64,000 nt of DNA. Origin: Bradyrhizobium sp. NFR13. GTDB taxonomy: Bacteria; Pseudomonadota; Alphaproteobacteria; Rhizobiales; Xanthobacteraceae. The translations under genes were made by a program, and so were the position numbers. Each line of letters opens with the position of its first letter. The first letter of the stretch is position 1. The stretch is taken from the NCBI RefSeq assembly GCF_900114605.1, contig NZ_FOTP01000001.1, positions 186,001 through 250,000 of the forward strand, in the 5' to 3' direction. Shown in pieces: positions 53,995 to 62,758 of this stretch. The notes under the pieces are model-generated. The model searched no databases and was not told where the DNA came from. It saw nothing but the letters and a program-made list of their open reading frames with translations.

Positions 53995-54669
53995 CTAGGC
54001 GCCGGCCGCCATCTTCGTCGGCAACACGGCCTGCACCACGAGGCCGCGTGCGCGGGCATCCATCACGCCGACGGCGCGCAGCGCCAGCAGCGTGACGGTC
54101 TGCACCGCGTCGCGCAGCTTGGCCTGATCTTCGAGATTGTCCGGCGCCATCGGCCCGACCAGCGCTTCATGCAACGCGCCGAGCAAGGCGGCGGCTGCGA
54201 GCGCCGTGTCCTGCGCCGGCAAATGACCCGCGCGAATGGCGGCCGCAATGCGGGATTCGATCTCGCCGGCGATCTCGCGCCGGCTAGCCAGTCGCGACTC
54301 CGTCACATCGACCTCGACCGGTTCAGCCAGGATGCCCCACGACAATTTGCGGTGTGACACGACATGCACGGCGACCGTGGTGACCGCCGCGGCGAGCGCT
54401 GATGACGGTCCCGGCGCGGCATCCGCCGCACGGCGGATCGCGGCGAGTTCGTCGCGCGAAACGTCAGCGATGAGTTCGGAAATCAAGTCGGCCTTGGACG
54501 GAAAATATCGGTAGACCGTGCCCGCCGCGACATTGGCGCGAACCGCAACCGGCGCGATCTGAACCGCCGCCATGCCACCTTCGGCGCATGTTTCGCGTGC
54601 TGCCGCCAGAATGGCGCTGCGCCGCGCTGCAAGCCGCTTCACAACTTGATGGGTCCGTCGGTAAACCAT
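53995..54669 (-). CDS. TetR-family transcriptional regulator
   Basis: The 224-residue protein has the TetR helix-turn-helix near the N-terminus (RRSAILAAARETCAEGGMAAVQIAPVAVRANVAAGTVYRYFPSKADLISELIADV) and an all-helical ligand domain. ATG at 54669 is used; 54690 is in frame. A 16-bp palindrome lies about 100 bp upstream in its own promoter region. Which genes it controls is open; the AzlCD genes are upstream on the same strand. Confidence 0.92.
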   Translation of the reverse strand: MVYRRTHQVVKRLAARRSAILAAARETCAEGGMAAVQIAPVAVRANVAAGTVYRYFPSKADLISELIADVSRDELAAIRRAADAAPGPSSALAAAVTTVAVHVVSHRKLSWGILAEPVEVDVTESRLASRREIAGEIESRIAAAIRAGHLPAQDTALAAAALLGALHEALVGPMAPDNLEDQAKLRDAVQTVTLLALRAVGVMDARARGLVVQAVLPTKMAAGA

Positions 54670-54773
54670 GAGCGTTCTCGTCCCGGGCACCCCTTGGCCA
54701 ACCTGACGGCTGTCACAAATAAGGTGCGTAACTTCAAGGTTTTGAGCGAGCTGCGAGGTGCCCGCGATAAGAA

Positions 54774-54789
54774 CTGAACACTAGTTCAG
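54774..54789. promoter_or_regulatory. Candidate TetR operator CTGAAC-ACTA-GTTCAG
   Basis: A perfect 6-bp inverted repeat with a 4-bp centre lies upstream of the TetR gene and downstream of azlD. Size and position are those of an autoregulatory TetR site. Confidence 0.6.
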
Positions 54790-54841
54790 ACTCGTTGACA
54801 AGGTGTTTTGCGCATAGCGGGATTCAACTTTTCGGGTAGGC

Positions 54842-55159
54842 CTAGCCGCCGAATCCGAGCGCGCGGGCAGCCGCAGCCACTGCCATCCCGGTGATGACGG
54901 CAATGAAGTCGTTGCGGCGGATGATGGTCACGGCCATGGCGGCCAAAATCGCGAATACCACCACCGGCCCGCCGTTGACGGCCACAGGCAGCGCGGCAGC
55001 AACGATGATCGAGCCCGGCAATGCGTCGAGCATCCGGCGAACCCGCGGCGTGACGTTGACGTAGCCCATCAGCCAGTAGCCGCCGAGGCGCGAGGCCACT
55101 GTGACCGCCGTCATGACAGCAAACGCGATCATGACATCGCTGCGCAAAAATTCCGTCAC
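54842..55159 (-). CDS. azlD: AzlD-family branched-chain amino acid export subunit
   Basis: The 105-residue protein has about four membrane helices and the AzlD pattern (MTAVTVASRLGGYWLMGYV, then RMLDALPGSIIVAAALPVAVNGG). With AzlC it forms an exporter for branched-chain amino acids such as leucine and 4-azaleucine. Its start overlaps the azlC stop by 4 bp. Confidence 0.92.
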   Translation of the reverse strand: MTEFLRSDVMIAFAVMTAVTVASRLGGYWLMGYVNVTPRVRRMLDALPGSIIVAAALPVAVNGGPVVVFAILAAMAVTIIRRNDFIAVITGMAVAAAARALGFGG

Positions 55160-55905
55160 GCGGGTACATCCGCCGGACGTTGCGGCTCGGGCTCATCCAT
55201 CAGCCCCGCACTCACCGCACCGGATAGCGCACCGGCGATGATGAACCACCAGCCCGGCACCAACCAATGCACCACCAGGGCAACGATGCCCGAGACGACC
55301 CACGGGATAGCGCGGCGTGACCCCTTCCAGGCAGGAACCAGCATTGCGGCATAAAACGCCGGCATCACCAGATCGACGCCGTATTTTCTGGGATCAGTCA
55401 GTTGCTCGGCGAGCAAGAACCCGGGGATCGCCGAGAACAGCCATGTGAAATACAGCACGATGCCGCCGCCGAGATAAAACGACGCATCGGCGCCACCATG
55501 ATCGCGGTAGCGCATCGCTGCGAGCCAGCCACCATCGGTGACCAGCAGCATAGACGGATAGGCCTGCCATGCCGGCAGCGTGCCGAACCATGGCCGCAGT
55601 GTCGCACTCATCAAGAAGAAGCGGATATTCACAGTAAGTGTGAGCAGCGCCAGCGTCGCGATCGCACCTGGCGTCAGCACCTCAGGCCATGACTGCACTG
55701 CAACAAATTGCGATAGCCCGCCATAGACCGTCGCCATCATCACTTCGACTTCGACGAGCGAGAGGTTCTTCTGCGCACACAACGCACCGAACGCCATGCC
55801 GAAAGCGAGCGTGCCGGGCAGCATCGGCCCGATAGCGATGATGCCGGGCACGATAGCGGCCGTCGACCAATAGGCCCGCGCTTTGGGAATATGAGTGGCG
55901 TGCAT
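55156..55905 (-). CDS. azlC: AzlC-family branched-chain amino acid export permease
   Basis: The 249-residue protein has about eight membrane segments and the AzlC signature (AFGMAFGALCAQKNLS, then ATVYGGLSQFVAVQSW and TLTVNIRFFLMSATLRPW). ATG at 55905 is chosen, with a GGA site 7 bp upstream; a GTG at 55935 has no good site. It is the first gene of azlCD. Confidence 0.9.
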   Translation of the reverse strand: MHATHIPKARAYWSTAAIVPGIIAIGPMLPGTLAFGMAFGALCAQKNLSLVEVEVMMATVYGGLSQFVAVQSWPEVLTPGAIATLALLTLTVNIRFFLMSATLRPWFGTLPAWQAYPSMLLVTDGGWLAAMRYRDHGGADASFYLGGGIVLYFTWLFSAIPGFLLAEQLTDPRKYGVDLVMPAFYAAMLVPAWKGSRRAIPWVVSGIVALVVHWLVPGWWFIIAGALSGAVSAGLMDEPEPQRPADVPA

Positions 55906-56058
55906 CGGCTGATCCGCGTGATGCCCCGCAAACACGATCGAAGGGCGAGATCATGCCTGCGGGTCTCACGCGATCAGGTCAAGCGATGCAGCCTCATATG
56001 CGCCATGCAACGGCGGATATGCGACCAAAGGCCAAGGCCTTACTCAGCCATAGATGCC

Positions 56059-57183
56059 CTACTCCCAGTTCAGCGCGCCGCCGTTCTGATATTCGATCAC
56101 GCGGGTCTCGAAGAAGTTCTTCTCCTTCTTCAGGTCCATGGCTTCCGACATCCACGGGAACGGATTTTCCGTCTCGTTGAACACCGGCGCGAGACCGATC
56201 TGGGCGCAGCGGCGGTTGGCGATGAAGTGCATATAGGTCTCGCACAGCGCCGCATTCAGTCCGAGGAAGCCGCGCGGCATGGTATCGCGCCCGTAGGCCG
56301 CCTCAAGTTTGGCCGCCGTGCGGATCATGTCGCGGATTTCCTCCTGGAACGCCTTGGTCCAGAGATGCGGGTTCTCGATCTTGATCTGGTTGATGACATC
56401 GATGCCGAAATTCAGATGAATCGATTCATCCCGTAAAATGTACTGATACTGTTCGGCGATGCCGACCATCTTGTTACGACGCCCGAGCGACAGGATCTGC
56501 GCGAAGCCGGTATAGAACCACATGCCTTCGAAGATCACATAGAAGGCGACGAGATCGCGCATGAAGGACTGATCGTTTTCCGGCGTCCCCGTTTTGAAAT
56601 CGGGATCGTCGAGATGCTGGGTGTGCCTGAGCGCCCAGGCGGCTTTCTCGGTGATCGACGGCACCTCGCGATACATGTTGAACAGCTCGCCCTCGTCGAG
56701 GCCCAGGCTTTCGACGATGTACTGGAACGTGTGCGTATGCACCGCCTCCTCGAAAGCCTGACGCAGCAGATATTGCCGGCATTCCGGATTGGTGAGGTGG
56801 CGATAGATCGCCAGCACGATATTGTTGGCGACGAGGCTCTCCGACGCGGCGAAGAAGCCGAGATTGCGCTTGATGGCGCGGCGCTCGTCCTCGGTCAGAC
56901 CGTCACGCGACTTCCATAGCGCAATATCAGCCTGCATGGAGACTTCGGTCGGCATCCAATGGTTGTTGCAACCCGCGAGATATTTCTCCCACGCCCATTT
57001 GTATTTCAGCGGCAGCAGTTGGTTGACGTCGGCGCGACAGTTGATCATGCGCTTCTCGTCGACGGAGACGCGGCCGCCGGCGCGGTCGATTGTGCCGAGG
57101 CCGGTGGCATCGGCAGGCGCTTGCGGCAACGGGATGAAAGCGGCCGCCTTGGAGGCGGATGAAGTGTCGGACCAGTCGAGCAT
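56059..57183 (-). CDS. nrdB: Ribonucleotide reductase small subunit, class Ic-like (Mn/Fe, Phe in place of Tyr)
   Basis: The 374-residue R2 protein has metal ligands Glu115, Glu146, His149, Glu219, Glu253 and His256. In the motif EAVHTHTF the position of the E. coli radical Tyr122 is Phe153, and the first ligand is Glu115 where class Ia has Asp84. Both changes are hallmarks of class Ic R2 proteins of the Chlamydia trachomatis type, which use a Mn(IV)/Fe(III) site instead of a tyrosyl radical. The length and [20 protein letters not shown] stretch also resemble that enzyme. It lies 150 bp downstream of nrdA across an inverted repeat pair, so it is part of the riboswitch-controlled unit. Confidence 0.94.
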   Translation of the reverse strand: MLDWSDTSSASKAAAFIPLPQAPADATGLGTIDRAGGRVSVDEKRMINCRADVNQLLPLKYKWAWEKYLAGCNNHWMPTEVSMQADIALWKSRDGLTEDERRAIKRNLGFFAASESLVANNIVLAIYRHLTNPECRQYLLRQAFEEAVHTHTFQYIVESLGLDEGELFNMYREVPSITEKAAWALRHTQHLDDPDFKTGTPENDQSFMRDLVAFYVIFEGMWFYTGFAQILSLGRRNKMVGIAEQYQYILRDESIHLNFGIDVINQIKIENPHLWTKAFQEEIRDMIRTAAKLEAAYGRDTMPRGFLGLNAALCETYMHFIANRRCAQIGLAPVFNETENPFPWMSEAMDLKKEKNFFETRVIEYQNGGALNWE

Positions 57184-57211
57184 GGGGTGTTCTTTCTAGT
57201 GTCTATCTCAG

Positions 57212-57311
57212 CCCTCATGGTGAGGAGCCGGCCGTTTGGCCGGCGTCTCGAACCATGGGCGTGGGGCACATCCTTCGGGACGCGGCTAAGTGGCCGCTCC
57301 TCAGGATGAGG
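57212..57311. repeat. Head-to-head pair of palindromic repeats (family D) between nrdA and nrdB
   Basis: Copy 1 (57212-57259) begins CCTCATGGTGAGGAGC and ends GCGTCTCGAACCATG. Copy 2 (57269-57311) is the same element inverted, reading on the minus strand CCTCATCCTGAGGAGC ... CGAAGGATG. Elements of this type, CCTCATNNTGAGGAGC...CTCGAANNATG, are known to me as very common in Bradyrhizobium relatives. The pair could form one long hairpin in the nrdA-nrdB transcript. Confidence 0.82.
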
Positions 57312-57333
57312 TCTGCATGTGTGGAGGTGCGCC

Positions 57334-60267
57334 CTACTGGCACGCCTCGCATTCGGGATTATCGATCGAGCAGGCCATTGCGACGTTCAGCTCCGGCACA
57401 CTGACTACGGACGGCTGAACGAGGATCGGCGCACCTGTCGTCTTCGCTGCCGCGACGGTTGCCGACACTGCATTGAGCTTGCCGTCTGTGCCCTTCAGCG
57501 TCGACTTCTCCACATGTGTGGCACTGCGCGAGCGCAGGTAATAGGTCGTCTTCAATCCCAGGGTCCAGGCCAGGCGATACAGCTGGTCGAGCTTCTTGCC
57601 GGATGGGTTGGCGATATAGAGATTGAGCGACTGCGCCTGATCGATCCATTTCTGACGGCGCGAGGCCGCCTCGATCAGCCACGCACTGTCGATCTCGAAC
57701 GAGGTCGCATACAGCGCCTTGAGATCATCAGGTACGCGGTCGATCGATCCGACACTGCCGTCGAAATATTTCAGGTCCGAAACCATCACCTCGTCCCACA
57801 GCCCGCGCTTCTTCAGATCGCGCACGAGGAAGGCATTCACCACTGTGAAGTCGCCCGACATGTTCGATTTGACATAGAGGTTCTGATAGGCCGGCTCGAT
57901 CGACTGCGCGACGCCGCAGATATTGGAAATCGTCGCCGTCGGCGCGATCGCCATCACGTTGGAATTGCGCATGCCGGTGGACTTCACGCGGTCACGCAGG
58001 CCGTTCCAGTCCAGCGTAGTGGACCGATCCATCTGCACGCCGCCCCGCGCCTCGGCGAGGATTTCTATGGAGTCGATTGGCAGGGTGCCGCGGCTCCACA
58101 GCGACCCATCGAAGGACGGATAGCGACCGCGCTCGGCGGCAAGATCGACCGACGCCGAGATGGAATGGAAGGCAATCGCCTCCATGCTGGTGTCGGCAAA
58201 TGCCACAGCCGCGTCCGACGCCATCGCGATGCCCTGAACCTGCAGCGCATCCTGGAAGCCCATCAGGCCGAGACCGACCGGACGGTGCTTGAGGTTGGAA
58301 CGGCGCGCTTCCGGGATGGTGTAAAAATTGATGTCGATGACATTGTCGAGCATCCGCATCGCCGTGGTCACGGTGCGCTTGAGCTGCGCATGGTCGAGAC
58401 CGTTCTGACCGGTGTGGTTGAGCAGGTTGACCGAACCGAGATTGCAGACGGCGACTTCGTCGTCGGACGTGTTCAGCGTGATCTCGGTGCAGAGATTCGA
58501 GGAGTGAATCACGCCGGCATGCTGCTGCGGCGAGCGCAGGTTGCAGGGATCCTTGAAGGTGATCCAGGGATGGCCGGTCTCGAACACCATGGTCAGCATG
58601 CGGCGCCACAGGTCTGTCGCGCGCACTGTCTTGAACACGCGGATCTCGCCGCGCGCGGCCTTTTCTTCATAGGCCACATAACGTTCGGCAAACGGCTTGC
58701 CATAGAGATCGTGCAGTTCCGGCGTCTCATCGGGCGAGAACAGCGTCCATTCGCCGTCCAGCTCGACGCGCTGCATAAACAAATCCGGCACCCAGTTGGC
58801 GGTGTTCATGTCATGGGTGCGGCGACGGTCGTCGCCGGTGTTCTTGCGCAGATCCAGGAACTCTTCGATGTCGATGTGCCAGGTCTCGAGATAGGCGCAG
58901 ACCGCGCCCTTGCGCTTGCCGCCCTGATTGACAGCGATCGCCGTGTCGTTGGCGACCTTGAGGAACGGCACCACGCCCTGGCTCTCGCCATTGGTGCCCT
59001 TGATATGCGCGCCGAGACCGCGCACCCGCGTCCAGTCATTGCCGAGACCGCCGGAATATTTGGCCAGCAGCGCATTATCCTTCACCGACTTGAAGATGCC
59101 GTCGAGATCGTCGGCCACCGTGGTGAGGAAGCAAGATGACAGTTGCGGCCGCTGCGTGCCGGAGTTGAACAGCGTCGGCGTCGAGGCCATGAAGTCGAAC
59201 GACGACAACAGATTGTAGAATTCGATGGCGCGGGCTTCGCGGTCGATCTCGCGCAGTGCGAGGCCCATGGCGACGCGCATGAAGAACGCTTGCGGCAGTT
59301 CGATCCGGTTGCCCTGCACATGCAGGAAGTAGCGGTCATACAGCGTCTGCAAGCCCAGGAACTGGAACTGCAGATCGCCTTCAGGCTTCAGCGCCGCGGC
59401 GATGCGCTTGAGATCGAAGCGCGCGAGTTCGGGATCGAGCAAGTCGGCCGCGATACCGGTCTTGATATAGGCGCCGAAATATTCGGCGTAGCGCGTGCTC
59501 ATATCAGCCTGCGACGCGTACGTCGGCGTGCCCCCGACAAAGGACAGAACTTCCGTGCGCAGCTTGTCGAGCAGCAGGCGAGCGCTGACAAAGGTGTAGT
59601 TCGGCTCCTGCTCCACCAGCGTGCGGGCAGCCATAATGCCGGCCAGCGCCAATTCATCCAGCGTGATGCCGTCATAGAGATTGCGGCGGGTTTCCTCCAG
59701 CACAGGCGCAGCGTCGACGCCGTCGAGCCCGGCGCAGGCCTCGTTGACGATCAGCTCAAGGCGCACCGAATCGAGCGGCGTGCGGGTGCCATTCGCGAGG
59801 GTGACATGCAGCACTGGCGCGGTGGAGACGAGCGCTGGCTTGGCGGCCTGTTCCTCGGCGCGGGTACGCGCGCGTTCCTCACGATACAGCACATAGGCGC
59901 GGGCGACCTTGTGGTGCTCGCTGCGCATCAGTGCCAGTTCGACCTGATCCTGCACGTCCTCGATATGAAAGGTGCGGCCCTCACCGACGCGGCGAGTCAG
60001 CGCCGCCACGACTTCGCCGGTGAGCTGTTCCACCGCCTCATGGACGCGGCGCGACGCGGCAGCCGTGTGGCCCTCGACCGCGAGGAAAGCCTTGGTCATG
60101 GCCACGGAAATCTTGCTGCCGTCGAAGGGCGACACGGTGCCGTTGCGCCGGATGATCTGCATCGCGGGCTCGCGCGCAGGCGCGGCGAGCGTCTCCGGTG
60201 ACAGTTGAAGCAGCGGCGCATGAGCCGCATCGCGGCCATTGGACAAAACGGAAGATGAAGTAGGCAT
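57334..60267 (-). CDS. nrdA: Ribonucleotide reductase large subunit
   Basis: The 977-residue protein has an N-terminal ATP-cone (MQIIRRNGTVSPFDGSKI...), the catalytic barrel with SSCF, and NLCTEITLNTSDDEVAVCNLG, where Asn-x-Cys-x-Glu and the following Cys match the E. coli active site. A redox Cys pair at the C-terminus is in PECEACQ. It reduces ribonucleoside diphosphates with radical chemistry from NrdB. The start is ATG 60267 (MPTSSSVLS). The frame open to 60591 is the translation of a cobalamin riboswitch and is rejected as protein. Its length, near 970-980, fits the ATP-cone class Ic large subunits. Confidence 0.95.
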   Translation of the reverse strand: MPTSSSVLSNGRDAAHAPLLQLSPETLAAPAREPAMQIIRRNGTVSPFDGSKISVAMTKAFLAVEGHTAAASRRVHEAVEQLTGEVVAALTRRVGEGRTFHIEDVQDQVELALMRSEHHKVARAYVLYREERARTRAEEQAAKPALVSTAPVLHVTLANGTRTPLDSVRLELIVNEACAGLDGVDAAPVLEETRRNLYDGITLDELALAGIMAARTLVEQEPNYTFVSARLLLDKLRTEVLSFVGGTPTYASQADMSTRYAEYFGAYIKTGIAADLLDPELARFDLKRIAAALKPEGDLQFQFLGLQTLYDRYFLHVQGNRIELPQAFFMRVAMGLALREIDREARAIEFYNLLSSFDFMASTPTLFNSGTQRPQLSSCFLTTVADDLDGIFKSVKDNALLAKYSGGLGNDWTRVRGLGAHIKGTNGESQGVVPFLKVANDTAIAVNQGGKRKGAVCAYLETWHIDIEEFLDLRKNTGDDRRRTHDMNTANWVPDLFMQRVELDGEWTLFSPDETPELHDLYGKPFAERYVAYEEKAARGEIRVFKTVRATDLWRRMLTMVFETGHPWITFKDPCNLRSPQQHAGVIHSSNLCTEITLNTSDDEVAVCNLGSVNLLNHTGQNGLDHAQLKRTVTTAMRMLDNVIDINFYTIPEARRSNLKHRPVGLGLMGFQDALQVQGIAMASDAAVAFADTSMEAIAFHSISASVDLAAERGRYPSFDGSLWSRGTLPIDSIEILAEARGGVQMDRSTTLDWNGLRDRVKSTGMRNSNVMAIAPTATISNICGVAQSIEPAYQNLYVKSNMSGDFTVVNAFLVRDLKKRGLWDEVMVSDLKYFDGSVGSIDRVPDDLKALYATSFEIDSAWLIEAASRRQKWIDQAQSLNLYIANPSGKKLDQLYRLAWTLGLKTTYYLRSRSATHVEKSTLKGTDGKLNAVSATVAAAKTTGAPILVQPSVVSVPELNVAMACSIDNPECEACQ

Positions 60268-60331
60268 CGGCAAGACCCCGTGTGATGCATCAAGCTGTGG
60301 GGCTGGGGCCGAAAGGACGCTGCAAAATACA

Positions 60332-60347
60332 CGGCGGAGATCCGCCG
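60332..60347 (-). promoter_or_regulatory. Hairpin in nrdA leader, possible expression platform
   Basis: CGGCGGA and TCCGCCG flank a 2-bp centre between the riboswitch and the nrdA start; on the minus strand TGTATTTT follows. It may be a weak terminator or part of the switching fold. Confidence 0.45.
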
Positions 60348-60389
60348 GCATTGCCTGCAAGCGACCGCTGGGACACCCCGCCCATGGAC

Positions 60390-60568
60390 GTTCTGGTGTC
60401 GCGGCAGGTCTCCTGGCTCGCAGGTCAATGTCTGTTTTCAGCCTTCCCGATGCTTGCGCATCAGTGACTTCAATCGAAACAGACTCACTGCTTACAGTTG
60501 CGGGGGCAGCGCCGGAATATGACGCAAAAACAGCGTCTTCACCGGCTTCCCTCTTAGCCACCAAGTCT
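60390..60568 (-). promoter_or_regulatory. Cobalamin (B12) riboswitch upstream of nrdA
   Basis: Read on the minus strand the leader has the conserved blocks of a cobalamin riboswitch in order. GGGAAGCCGGTGAA is at 60538-60551, the core box CCCCCGCAACTGTAAG at 60491-60506, and GCGAGCCAGGAGACCTGCC at 60403-60421. A likely P1 closing pair is TGGTGG (60558-60563) with CACCA (60394-60398). It ends about 120 bp before nrdA. B12 should repress expression, a known logic when a B12-dependent class II reductase is also present. Confidence 0.95.
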
Positions 60569-60791
60569 TGCGACCAGGCGGACCGTGACATCTACATTTG
60601 GTGTGACCCGCGGTGAAGTGTCAAGCGAGCATTGGCGCCGAACGCAACAAATTCGGTAGGGCTGTTGGTTCAGTGGACAACCGCTTGCGTGGCTGAAACC
60701 GCGGGATCGTTGGCGGTTTCTGCACGATGCGATTCGTTGTCCGAAAGGACCGTGAGGCGCAGAAGAGCCACATCAATCGATGGAGGATGCC

Positions 60792-60977
60792 ATGCGGAAC
60801 CTGGCAACGAGCACTGAGAGAACCGAGTTCAACGCTTTCGTGGGGCACGCAGGCGCGGTCACGGCGTTCGAGACGACGGAGCAGATCGCCCGCCTTCGCC
60901 TCGACGACATGCTCAACGACGCGTTGATGGACAGCTTTCCTGCGAGCGATCCGATTTCTTCGTTGCAACTCGCCTGA
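60792..60977 (+). CDS. Small protein with SFPASDP motif
   Basis: The 61-residue protein ends DDMLNDALMDSFPASDPISSL. A DxFPASDP-type ending recurs in many unnamed small proteins of Proteobacteria. GGAGG lies 5 bp before the ATG at 60792; an ATG at 60780 overlaps that site. No membrane or signal segment is visible. Function unknown. It lies between the divergent nrdA leader and the GlxA-type gene, which converges on it with 5 bp between stops. Confidence 0.75.
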   Translation: MRNLATSTERTEFNAFVGHAGAVTAFETTEQIARLRLDDMLNDALMDSFPASDPISSLQLA

Positions 60978-60982
60978 GCGGA

Positions 60983-61942
60983 TCAGACCGCGCGAAAGCT
61001 GGCCCGATACTGGCTGGGCGTCAGGCCAAGCCGCCGCACAAAGACCTGACGCATATGTTCGGCGGTGGTGAAACCGGATTCATAAGCCACCACCTTGAGC
61101 GGCAGATCGCTGCCTTCGAGACGGTTACGCGCCGTGTCGATCCTGGCGCCCTCGACAAAATCAGCCGGCGTCATCTTTGTTTCGTGCTTGAACACCCGCG
61201 CGAAGGTCCGCGCGCTCATGCCCGCCACATCGGCCAGCTCATCCACGCTGTGCGCATCACGCAGATGGGCCATCACATGGGTATGGACTCGCGCAATCGG
61301 TGAATCCGGCTCGGCCGGCGGCACCAGATAGGGACTGAATTGCGACTGGCCACCCTGGCGCTGCGCCACCACAACCAGACGCTTGGCTACGGCCAGCGCG
61401 ACATCCGCGCCATGATCTTCCTGGACCAGTGCGAGACCGAGATCGATCCCTGCGGTGACGCCGGCCGACGTCACCAGCGCGCCGTCACGACTATAGATGC
61501 GATCGAACTCCACATGCGCTTTGGGGAATCGCACCGCCAATAGCGGCGCATTCTGCCAGTGCGTCGTCACCGTCTTGTCGTCGAGCAGGCCTGCATGGCC
61601 GAGCGCGAATGCCCCGGTGCACACCGAGCCATACCGCCCCGCATGAAGCGCCGCATTGGCCAGCCACTCCGTGAGCTGGGGATCGGCTTCCGCCGTCGGC
61701 AGCTCTGGCCCGCCGGCCACCAGCACCAGATCCCAGGGCTTGTTCGCATCACTGAACGCCAGATCGGCGGATATCCGCAAACCGTTCGATGCACGCAGCG
61801 GTGCACAGTCTGCTGCGACAAGCGTGATGTCATATCGGTCACCTGGAGCAACGAAGCTATTGGCTTCCATGAACACATCGAGCGGACCGGCAACGTCCAG
61901 CGACTGGACGCCAGGAAAAATCGCGAGAGCGACAGTCTTCAT
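60983..61942 (-). CDS. GlxA-family transcriptional regulator (DJ-1/PfpI plus AraC)
   Basis: The 319-residue protein has a DJ-1/PfpI domain (about 1-185, with nucleophile-elbow-like VCTGAFALG) and a C-terminal AraC helix-turn-helix pair (DELADVAGMSARTFARVFKHETKMTPADFVEGARIDTARNRLEG, and VAYESGFTTAEHMRQVFVRRLGLTPSQYRASF). GlxA-like regulators usually activate catabolic genes with a small ligand in the first domain. It is divergent from an HD-domain gene, its most likely target. Confidence 0.94.
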   Translation of the reverse strand: MKTVALAIFPGVQSLDVAGPLDVFMEANSFVAPGDRYDITLVAADCAPLRASNGLRISADLAFSDANKPWDLVLVAGGPELPTAEADPQLTEWLANAALHAGRYGSVCTGAFALGHAGLLDDKTVTTHWQNAPLLAVRFPKAHVEFDRIYSRDGALVTSAGVTAGIDLGLALVQEDHGADVALAVAKRLVVVAQRQGGQSQFSPYLVPPAEPDSPIARVHTHVMAHLRDAHSVDELADVAGMSARTFARVFKHETKMTPADFVEGARIDTARNRLEGSDLPLKVVAYESGFTTAEHMRQVFVRRLGLTPSQYRASFRAV

Positions 61943-62081
61943 GGTGAAGTTTCATTCCATCAAACGGCAGTGAGCCCAGAGCGCTACGGAACAGATAGTC
62001 ACATTCCGGCAGGAAATCACGGGCGAATGGCAGTTTTGCAGGGCGCCGCATGATTGCGATGACACAACCCACGGACGACAA

Positions 62082-62098
62082 CGGATGCATCACATCCG
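62082..62098. promoter_or_regulatory. Palindrome CGGATG-CATCA-CATCCG before the HD gene
   Basis: Perfect 6-bp arms with a 5-bp spacer lie 19 bp upstream of the HD-domain gene start. It may be a site for the divergent GlxA-type regulator or a leader hairpin next to the ribosome-binding site AAGGAG. Confidence 0.5.
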
Positions 62099-62116
62099 CA
62101 ATGGAAGGAGCATCCC

Positions 62117-62758
62117 ATGAGCAAGACGATCGCCGGCATCAAAGTGCCTGACAGCGCCCTCGCCCGTCAGGTCGATCAACTGGTGCGCGATACCGAGAGC
62201 GATCTTCTGTATCATCACTCCAATCGCGTTTTCCTGTTCGGCGCGCTCGCCGGACAGCGCAAGGGTCTCAAGGTCGATTCCGAGTTACTTTATGTCGGCG
62301 CGATGTTTCACGACATGGGCCTGCAAGCGCCCTATGCGAGCAAGGACGAGCGCTTTGAAGTCGATGGCGCGAATGCTGCCGCCGACTTTCTGCGCAGCCA
62401 TAGTATCGATGAGCGCGACATCGACGATGTCTGGGACGCCATCGCGCTTCACACGACACCGGGTATTCCCAAGCACAAGCGGCCGGTGGTGGCGCTCGTG
62501 ACGGCTGGTGTCGAAATGGATGTGCTGGGTCTGGAGTATGAGGCCTTTACGGAACATCAGCGCCACGAAGTCTGCGCGTGCCATCCGCGGGGCCATGACT
62601 TCAAGAACGGGATCATCGATGCATTTGCCGCGGGGACGATCCACAAGCCGGACACGACCTTTGGCAACGTCAAGGCTGACGTACTGGAACTCCGCAACTC
62701 CACCTACAAGCGCGCGAATTTCTGCAGCATCATCCTGAACTCGGCGTGGAGCGAATAA
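62117..62758 (+). CDS. HD-domain hydrolase
   Basis: The 213-residue protein has an HD-domain core: His residues in LYHHSNRVFLFG, the HD pair in YVGAMFHDMGLQAPY, and His in DVWDAIALHTTPGIPKHK. Such folds bind one or two metal ions and hydrolyse phosphoesters or, in cyanamide hydratase-type members, small nitriles. Start ATG 62117 follows AAGGAG. It is divergent from the GlxA-type regulator and overlaps the 3' end of the GT87 gene by 29 bp. Confidence 0.85.
   Translation: MSKTIAGIKVPDSALARQVDQLVRDTESDLLYHHSNRVFLFGALAGQRKGLKVDSELLYVGAMFHDMGLQAPYASKDERFEVDGANAAADFLRSHSIDERDIDDVWDAIALHTTPGIPKHKRPVVALVTAGVEMDVLGLEYEAFTEHQRHEVCACHPRGHDFKNGIIDAFAAGTIHKPDTTFGNVKADVLELRNSTYKRANFCSIILNSAWSE

Noticed and set aside
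57319-59139. 606-residue frame antisense to nrdA, and 59143-60201
   Set aside because: They lie opposite well-conserved NrdA motifs, have Arg/His-rich composition with no domain and no ribosome site; typical GC-rich shadows.
60268-60591. N-terminal extension of NrdA (108 residues)
   Set aside because: The DNA is the cobalamin riboswitch and leader; the translation has no homology and the canonical start is at 60267.
60650-60720. Possible tRNA-like stretch before the small protein gene (GGTTCAGTGGACAACC)
   Set aside because: No matching acceptor, D and T arms could be laid out; anticodon loop missing.
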